Assembly (NCBI GenBank): GCA_003513015.1
Contig: DOTA01000016.1
Span: 459-13,659 of the forward strand
Length of the DNA: 13,201 bases
Reading direction: 5' to 3'
Source of the DNA: Chloroflexota bacterium
Lineage (GTDB): Bacteria; Chloroflexota; Anaerolineae; Anaerolineales; UBA11858
Below, in pieces: positions 1 to 4,846 of this stretch (the stretch's first letter is position 1; each line of letters begins with the position of its first letter). Below the pieces are notes generated by a model. That model saw only the letters and a program-made list of their open reading frames with translations, ran no database searches and was not told where the DNA came from. Made by a program: the position numbers and the translations under genes.

Positions 1-618
1 GGCATCGTGGGCGTAGACGAAGAAGCCGGGAATATTCCCACCCCTGAAACCGAAGTGGATGCCATCAACAACGCCATCGGCCAGGGTGATACGCTGGTAA
101 CTCCGTTGCAAGTGGCCCAATTCATCGCGGCAATTGGAAACGGCGGCACCATCTATCAGCCGCAACTCATCGAGATGATCGCCTCTCCCGATAGTGATCC
201 GGTTTTTGAGTTTTCACCCATCAACAAAGGCCTGCTGCCCGTCAGCCCTGAAAATCTGGCGGTAATCCAAAATGCTATGATCTCTGTGGTGGAGAATCGC
301 CGAGGAACGGCTCAATTTGTGTTAGGGCCGTACAGCCGTAATTCGTATGCTATGGCGGGCAAAACCGGCACAGCGGAATCCGGTTCGGGTGAATCGCACG
401 CCTGGTTTGCGGGATACACCCGCGAGAACCGCGAAAACCTACCTGATATTGCCATCGTGGTGATTGCTGAAAATGCCGGTGAAGGCTCCGAAGTGGCTGC
501 ACCGATCTTTCGCGGCATGGTGCAGCAGTATTTCGAAGGCCAGCGCACTTATTTGCTGCCCTGGGAAGATAGTGTCGGCGTGATTTCTGTTCCCGAAGAA
601 CCTGTGGTAGAGCCGTGA
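1..618 (+). CDS. Class B penicillin-binding protein, transpeptidase C-terminal part (5' end outside window)
   Basis: This is the last ~205 residues of a peptidoglycan D,D-transpeptidase, which cross-links peptide stems in the periplasm or outer wall zone. The reading frame is open from base 1, so the GTG at 7 is an internal valine and not a start. Visible are the GQGD..VTPLQ segment that precedes the third active-site motif in these enzymes, the KTGTAE motif (bases 361-378), which is the conserved KTG box, and a following HAWFAGY segment. The SxxK and SxN motifs must lie upstream of the window. The tail after the domain is short and acidic, ending in EEPVVEP. Such genes often sit in rod-shape or division clusters, but only rsgA follows here. 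PBP2-like or FtsI-like cannot be decided from this fragment. Confidence 0.93.
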   Translation, partial: GIVGVDEEAGNIPTPETEVDAINNAIGQGDTLVTPLQVAQFIAAIGNGGTIYQPQLIEMIASPDSDPVFEFSPINKGLLPVSPENLAVIQNAMISVVENRRGTAQFVLGPYSRNSYAMAGKTGTAESGSGESHAWFAGYTRENRENLPDIAIVVIAENAGEGSEVAAPIFRGMVQQYFEGQRTYLLPWEDSVGVISVPEEPVVEP

Positions 619-671
619 GTTGTGAGACGAAAGTCAAGAGAACTTACGGCTTGGACTTGGAACTATTTTTT

Positions 672-677
672 AGGAGG
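672..677 (+). promoter_or_regulatory. Ribosome binding site that decides the rsgA start
   Basis: AGGAGG lies five bases before CTG at 683 and 65 bases before the GTG at 743. The only codons between the in-frame TAG (671-673) and position 683 are GAG, GCC and TTT, so CTG is the only plausible start codon at the right spacing. Confidence 0.8.
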
Positions 678-682
678 CCTTT

Positions 683-1609
683 CTGGCGGAAAAAGATCGA
701 CTGAGCGGATTAATCATTCGTTCGCAATCCGGATTTTATGAAGTGGAAACCGAAAGTGGTTCGGTAACCTGCCGGTTGCGAGGGCGTTTGAAGCGCGGCC
801 CGCGCCTGGGGGATATTATTGCTGTGGGGGATTGGGTGAAAATTTCCCTGCTGTCGGATGGCAGCGGCATGATTGAAGAAATCGAAGAGCGAACACACAT
901 GTTTTCGCGCCTGGCTCCTACGCCGCGCGGTGAATACCAGCAGATTCTGATTGCTAATCCCGATCAGGTGGTACTGGTTTTTGCCTGTGCAGACCCGGAG
1001 CCGCGCTTGCGGATGCTGGATAGGTTTTTGATTGTGGCAGAGCAGGCCGGTATTCCAGCCGTGATTACATTCAATAAAGTTGATTTAATTGGGATGCGGC
1101 AAGCCAAAAAATGGTTTGGGCACTATGAAAAACTGAATTATCCCGTGCTTTACACATCCGTGGAAAATAATCGGGGTTTGAAAGAGCTGAAAAAACGGCT
1201 GACCTCCCAGGTATCAGTATTGGCGGGCCCCTCGGGGGTGGGAAAATCTAGCCTGTTAAATGCCATCCAACCCGGATTGGGATTAGCCGTCAGAAATGTC
1301 AGTGAATCTACCGGGAAAGGGAAACACACTACTGTTGTGCGCGAGTTGTTTCGGTTAGAGGGCGGTGGCTATGTAGCCGATACCCCTGGTTTAAAGGCGC
1401 TGGCGCTTTGGGATATTGAGCCGGAAGAAGTGGATGCTTATTTCCCTGAAATTCGTGATTTGGTGGCGGATTGCCAGTTTAGCAATTGTACCCACATTCA
1501 TGAACCGGGTTGCGCGGTGATGGCCGCGGTGGAAGATGGCGGGATTCATTTTGAGCGCTACGAATCTTATGTGCGAATCCGCTTTGGGAGTGAAGATGTT
1601 GAATTTTAG
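683..1609 (+). CDS. rsgA: RsgA, circularly permuted ribosome small-subunit GTPase
   Basis: RsgA (YjeQ/YloQ) is a GTPase that checks late maturation of the 30S subunit. The GTPase motifs appear in the permuted order typical of the family: G4 NKVD (about residues 131-134), G1 GPSGVGKSS (182-190), G3 DTPG (233-236). They are followed by the zinc site C-x4-C-x-H-x5-C (264-277). An N-terminal OB-fold precedes them. The start chosen is CTG at 683: the frame is closed by TAG at 671, there is no ATG, GTG or TTG before 743, and a strong AGGAGG lies at 672-677, five bases before the CTG. Starting at GTG 743 would delete the family-typical opening 'GLIIRSQSGFYEV' and leave no ribosome site. From CTG the protein has 308 residues, normal for RsgA. 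The gene follows the penicillin-binding protein gene by 64 bases, with no promoter visible between them. Confidence 0.93.
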   Translation: MAEKDRLSGLIIRSQSGFYEVETESGSVTCRLRGRLKRGPRLGDIIAVGDWVKISLLSDGSGMIEEIEERTHMFSRLAPTPRGEYQQILIANPDQVVLVFACADPEPRLRMLDRFLIVAEQAGIPAVITFNKVDLIGMRQAKKWFGHYEKLNYPVLYTSVENNRGLKELKKRLTSQVSVLAGPSGVGKSSLLNAIQPGLGLAVRNVSESTGKGKHTTVVRELFRLEGGGYVADTPGLKALALWDIEPEEVDAYFPEIRDLVADCQFSNCTHIHEPGCAVMAAVEDGGIHFERYESYVRIRFGSEDVEF

Positions 1610-1638
1610 AGCAACTACCATTCACCGCCGCTGGCAAT

Positions 1639-1663
1639 TTTGTAACATCAAACGTGTTACAAA
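1639..1663 (+). promoter_or_regulatory. Perfect 9-bp inverted repeat, candidate operator
   Basis: TTTGTAACA and its exact complement TGTTACAAA are separated by seven bases. The repeat ends seven bases before a promoter -35 box (1671) and is centred about 55 bases before the expected transcription start. That suits a dimeric regulator acting on the promoter of the sigma factor gene. It is AT-rich and is not directly followed by T residues, so it is a poor terminator. The regulator cannot be named from the sequence. Confidence 0.5.
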
Positions 1664-1670
1664 GAGACCG

Positions 1671-1699
1671 TTGACGGAAAAGGTTTTTTTTTATAGAAT
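1671..1699 (+). promoter_or_regulatory. Sigma70-type promoter with a T9 run in its spacer
   Basis: TTGACG (1671-1676, five of six consensus bases) and TAGAAT (1694-1699, five of six) are separated by exactly 17 bases, the best spacing. The spacer contains nine consecutive T (1684-1692). Transcription would start near 1706, leaving a leader of about 150 bases before the ECF sigma gene at 1858. A second TTGACG at 1761-1766 has no good -10 partner. The remaining intergenic bases 1700-1857 show nothing else I can support. Confidence 0.6.
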
Positions 1700-1857
1700 T
1701 TTTATGGAATGGAGAAGTTCGCTTTTCATATCTACAAATTGGGCATTCGGGGGAAATGTTTTGACGCAAATTGGCTATTTAGAAAATTGTGGCGAGCCAA
1801 TGAACCAAAACGCGCCTGTGTTAGTATATAAGTAGTCACTGAACGAGGTAGATCACC

Positions 1858-2433
1858 GTGTATTCGGATCGAGAACTAGTTTTGCAGCTTCAGCAAGGAA
1901 ATTTGAACGCTTTAGGTGATTTATATGACCGCCACAATCGCTTGGTTTATCGCACGGCGTTAGGCATCACAGGTGATGAATGCATTGCTGCTGATTTGTT
2001 GCAAGATGTATTTTTGAGGATGCATCGTTTTGCGCGTCATATTGATCCCGATCGCCCTCTGGAGCCTTGGTTGTATCGAACCACGGCGAATTTGACTTAT
2101 ACTTGGATGAAACGTCACAAACGTTGGCTGCGCCCTCTGGAAGATGTTGCTGAATGGTTAGTGGGGAGTAAGAAGCTCTTGCCCACTTATGTGGCTGAAA
2201 TTGATGAAGAGTGGAGGGATGTTCAAAAAGCCGTTGCCGCACTTTCTTTGCAACAGCGTGTGGTGGTCGTTTTATATTATGTCAATGATTTATCATTACA
2301 AGAAATCTCTGAAATCCTGGATGTCCCTGTCGGTACTATAAAATCGCGTTTGTTTTATGGACGCCAAGCCCTTAAAAAATACCTTGAATCCGATGGAGTA
2401 CAGCCTGGTGAGGTGAATTATGAGTTCACATAA
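1858..2433 (+). CDS. ECF-type RNA polymerase sigma factor
   Basis: A 191-residue group 4 (ECF) sigma factor. It would direct RNA polymerase to a small set of promoters. Region 2 spans about residues 15-90, with the core-binding helix near DLLQDVFLRMHRF (46-58) and a following W/R-rich -10 recognition part. Region 4 spans about 124-176, with the helix-turn-helix LSLQEISEILDVPVGTIKSR followed by RQALKKYL. There is no sigma 1 or 3 domain and no extra C-terminal domain. The start is GTG at 1858 with GAGG nine bases upstream; no ATG is available nearby. The stop overlaps the next ORF by 14 bases, the usual layout of an ECF factor with its partner regulator. The following lipoprotein and ABC importer are candidate targets by position only. 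Confidence 0.93.
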   Translation: MYSDRELVLQLQQGNLNALGDLYDRHNRLVYRTALGITGDECIAADLLQDVFLRMHRFARHIDPDRPLEPWLYRTTANLTYTWMKRHKRWLRPLEDVAEWLVGSKKLLPTYVAEIDEEWRDVQKAVAALSLQQRVVVVLYYVNDLSLQEISEILDVPVGTIKSRLFYGRQALKKYLESDGVQPGEVNYEFT

Positions 2434-2701
2434 TCATCACGATGACACGTTGGATCTGAGTTTACGACACACATTGAAAAATTGGACTGCTCGCGAAATC
2501 CCTCCCTCAGATACCCGCGAAGAGTTGTTAGCTGCGGCCCTTCGCCAGGAAGCACCCACTCCGCGCATAAAACCAGCCAGATTTAATTTTGGAGGTTGGT
2601 CTTTTCAGTTCCAGAACGAGTTCAGTGAAATATCTGTACGGGTGATTTATCAATACAATCTAGAATCGGTTTATGCCTTGAAACCCATGGCAATGTCGTA
2701 G
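2420..2701 (+). CDS. Small ORF overlapping the sigma gene; possible anti-sigma-like partner, perhaps truncated
   Basis: I do not recognise this 93-residue protein. Its ATG lies inside the end of the sigma gene (14-base overlap) with a GGTGAGGTG stretch just upstream, so translation is probably coupled. The N-terminal ~50 residues are hydrophilic and helical in appearance (SLRHTLKNW...TREELLAAALRQE), and the next part looks like short beta strands (FNFGGWSFQF, ISVRVIYQYN). There is no cysteine, so it is not a zinc-type anti-sigma factor, and no membrane segment within the ORF. The end KPMAMS looks unnatural. Reading from base 2677 in the -1 frame gives LETHGNVVEICLF, which continues the strand pattern better and stays open into the lipoprotein gene. 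A recent frameshift or an assembly error is therefore possible. The role as sigma partner is inferred from position only. Confidence 0.55.
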   Translation: MSSHNHHDDTLDLSLRHTLKNWTAREIPPSDTREELLAAALRQEAPTPRIKPARFNFGGWSFQFQNEFSEISVRVIYQYNLESVYALKPMAMS

Positions 2702-2715
2702 AAATTTGTTTGTTT

Positions 2716-4653
2716 ATGCGAATATTTATCATTGTTCTCAGCATTGTGATTATCGGAACCTTAACAGCTTGTAATGGACAGGAACCTGCGCCAGTTTCAG
2801 AGGTTTTGGTTTCACCAGGTGCCGCTTCGCCGACAAAATCTTACGTGCCCGAGGTAACTCCCACAGCCACATCCTTACCCCCGCGCGTTCTGACGGTTTG
2901 CCTGGGGTCGGAACCGGCTTCCTTATTTCTCTATGGCGATACCACCTCGGCCGCTCAAAGCATTCGGCAGGCCATTTATGACGGGCCATTCGATATCTAT
3001 AATTATGAAGTCCAGCCCGTGATTCTGGAAAAATTGCCATCTCTGGCTGATGGCGATGCTTATTTGCAGCCCGTCGAGGTGCAGCCTGGCGATTTGATGA
3101 TGGATAATGAAGGCCATTGGGTGGCATTAGCGGAAGGTGTGACCTATCGCCCCAGCGAGTGCACCAGTTTGGATTGCGCTGTCAGTTATACGGGTGAAGA
3201 ACCGGTCTTGATGGATCAACTGGTGGCGCGTTTTCGCCTTTTGCCGGGTATCGAATGGTCTGATGGCACGGCGTTGACGGCCAGTGATTCGGTTTATTCC
3301 TATCAGGTTTTGGGCGCAATATATGGTAGCGTGCCCTCCGAATTGCTCCGTTTTACCCAGTCGTATCAGGCCTTGGATGAACAAACCGTCGAATGGGTTG
3401 GCATTCCGGGTTACCAGAGTGTCTACGAAATGCACTTCTTCACGCCGCTGCCACAGCATATTTGGGGTGCGACCAGCCCTCAAGATTTGTTGGTTTCCGA
3501 AATTTCCACCCGGAAGCCGTTGGGCTGGGGAGCCTATGTGATTGATGAGTGGGTGGCCGGAGATCATATTTCGTTGAGCCGCAACCCTAATTATTTTCGG
3601 GCTGCCGAAGGTTTGCCGAACTTCGATTTTTTGGTTTTTCGGTTTACTGAAACGCCCGAAGCGGCTCTGAATGCCCTGCTGGCCGGAGAATGCGATTTTG
3701 TTGATCGCTCTGCCACCCTTGATCCGCAGCTTTCCCGTGTGATGGCCCTGCAAACACAAGGCTATTTGCGGGCCTATCTTCAATCCGGCACCGCCTGGGA
3801 ACAAATCACTTTTGGCATCGATCCCGCCGACCCGCAACGCGCCAGCTTTTTTGATCGCAAAGAAGTACGCCAGGCCGTTGCCATGTGTATCGACCGGCAG
3901 GCGCTGGCGAACACTTTGTATACCGGTGAAATGCTGATCCCCGATACCTTTGTCCCGGTAACGCACCCATTGCGAAATCCGGATGTTACTCACTATGAAT
4001 ATGATCCGGAAACCGCGGCAGCATTGTTGCAATTTGCAGGATGGATCGACCACGATGGGGACCCTGCAACCCCCCGGATTTCGGCAGGTGTTCCCGGTTT
4101 TGCAGATGGTACGCCCTTTCAGTTTATTTTCCTGGCCCCCGGAGACGCCGAACGGCCTCAGGTAGCCCAGCAAATTGTGGAATCTCTGGCGCAGTGTGGC
4201 CTCACAGCTGAACTAGAACTCCAGGATTGGGAAACACTTTTGGGTCCCGGCCCTGATGGTCCGGTTTTTGGTCGTCAGTTTGATCTGGCACAATTTGCCT
4301 GGGCATATTCCATCCAGCCATCCTGTGGTTTATACCGGAGTAGTGAAATCCCTGGCCCCTATCCGGACTACCCAAATGGATGGGGTGGCGGTAACGCCAG
4401 CGGTTTTAGCCTGGCTGAATATGACCAGCAATGCTTGCAAACACTGACAGCTTTGCCAGATTATGATATATATCAAGTAGCGGTTAATCAGTTGCAAGTT
4501 CTTTTTGCAGATGAGTTGCCCGCGATACCGCTTTATCAACGATTGAAACTGGTGGCAGCGCGTCCCGATCTGTGTGGAGTTATGATTGATCCGGCATTTG
4601 GGAGCGCGTTAAGTACGATTGAAGCCTGGGATTATGGTAAAGGCTGTGAATAA
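2716..4653 (+). CDS. Family 5 extracellular solute-binding lipoprotein (canonical domain order)
   Basis: A 645-residue lipoprotein of the DppA/OppA (SBP_bac_5) type, expected on the outer face of the membrane. A signal peptide ends in the lipobox LTAC (Cys19), and a Pro/Thr/Ser-rich linker runs to about residue 55. Motifs occur in the usual order: FRLLPGIEWSDG followed by TALTASDSVYSY (about 174-196), LGWGAYV (267-273), LSRNPNYF (287-294), LAGECDFVD (322-330), VRQAVAMCIDRQAL (384-397), YDPETAAALL (429-438). The pair C-TSLD-C just before the WSDG region could form a disulfide. The start is uncertain: ATG 2716 has no clear ribosome site and lies 14 bases after the previous stop; TTG 2710 is the alternative. 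Coupling to the upstream ORF is plausible. No permease follows directly, so it may be a second receptor for the next importer or a sensor linked to the ECF factor. Ligand unknown. Confidence 0.9.
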   Translation: MRIFIIVLSIVIIGTLTACNGQEPAPVSEVLVSPGAASPTKSYVPEVTPTATSLPPRVLTVCLGSEPASLFLYGDTTSAAQSIRQAIYDGPFDIYNYEVQPVILEKLPSLADGDAYLQPVEVQPGDLMMDNEGHWVALAEGVTYRPSECTSLDCAVSYTGEEPVLMDQLVARFRLLPGIEWSDGTALTASDSVYSYQVLGAIYGSVPSELLRFTQSYQALDEQTVEWVGIPGYQSVYEMHFFTPLPQHIWGATSPQDLLVSEISTRKPLGWGAYVIDEWVAGDHISLSRNPNYFRAAEGLPNFDFLVFRFTETPEAALNALLAGECDFVDRSATLDPQLSRVMALQTQGYLRAYLQSGTAWEQITFGIDPADPQRASFFDRKEVRQAVAMCIDRQALANTLYTGEMLIPDTFVPVTHPLRNPDVTHYEYDPETAAALLQFAGWIDHDGDPATPRISAGVPGFADGTPFQFIFLAPGDAERPQVAQQIVESLAQCGLTAELELQDWETLLGPGPDGPVFGRQFDLAQFAWAYSIQPSCGLYRSSEIPGPYPDYPNGWGGGNASGFSLAEYDQQCLQTLTALPDYDIYQVAVNQLQVLFADELPAIPLYQRLKLVAARPDLCGVMIDPAFGSALSTIEAWDYGKGCE

Positions 4654-4668
4654 CGTAGGCAAGTCTTG

Positions 4669-4677
4669 TGTTATAAT
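4669..4677 (+). promoter_or_regulatory. Extended -10 promoter for the importer operon
   Basis: TGTTATAAT matches the extended -10 pattern TGnTATAAT perfectly. No convincing -35 box lies 16-18 bases upstream, which is common for extended -10 promoters. It sits 15 bases after the stop of the first lipoprotein gene and would give a leader of about 165 bases before the binding-protein gene at 4847. Confidence 0.55.
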
Positions 4678-4846
4678 CCAGCAGATTTTTTACCAGCGTA
4701 TAGCCTTTCCGGCTACAGATCAACATATACCCGTTTGTACCCTTTGGAAGGAGGTGGTGCCTGGGAGTTAGCAGAAAAAATTCTCAACTTTGTTGTATTG
4801 TTCCACTAAAAACCTACTCATAAATTACTTGGAGGAGTAAGAACAA
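4678..4846 (+). other. Leader of the importer operon with an orphan strong Shine-Dalgarno and possible leader ORF
   Basis: The leader holds a small hairpin (TAGCC 4701-4705 with GGCTA 4711-4715) and a near-perfect anti-16S match AAGGAGGTG at 4748-4756 that does not serve the annotated gene. Six bases after AAGGAGG, a CTG at 4761 opens a 20-codon frame ending in TAA at 4821-4823, eight bases before the true ribosome site GGAGGAG (4831-4837) of the lipoprotein gene. The same AAGG can pair with CCTT at 4741-4744. It could be a leader peptide, a ribosome standby site, or chance. No known riboswitch is recognised. Confidence 0.3.

Noticed and set aside
743..1609. GTG 743 as the start of rsgA
   Set aside because: There is no ribosome site before it, and it would cut off a family-typical N-terminal segment that is encoded in frame downstream of AGGAGG.
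1639..1692. Inverted repeat plus T9 as a terminator of rsgA
   Set aside because: The stem is AT-rich and the T run begins 20 bases after it, too far for a rho-independent terminator. The T run fits better as part of a promoter spacer.
1704..1835. Possible 43-codon ORF starting at ATG 1704 in the sigma leader
   Set aside because: The ATG falls at or just before the predicted transcription start, has no ribosome site, and the product shows no protein-like pattern.
3127..4173. Long open frame on the minus strand (348 codons) inside the first lipoprotein gene
   Set aside because: It is antisense to a well-supported gene, its product has no recognisable motif and is rich in Arg/Gly/Ile as expected from reverse reading. 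The minus-strand frames at 5693-6499 and 6713-7498 are rejected for the same reason.
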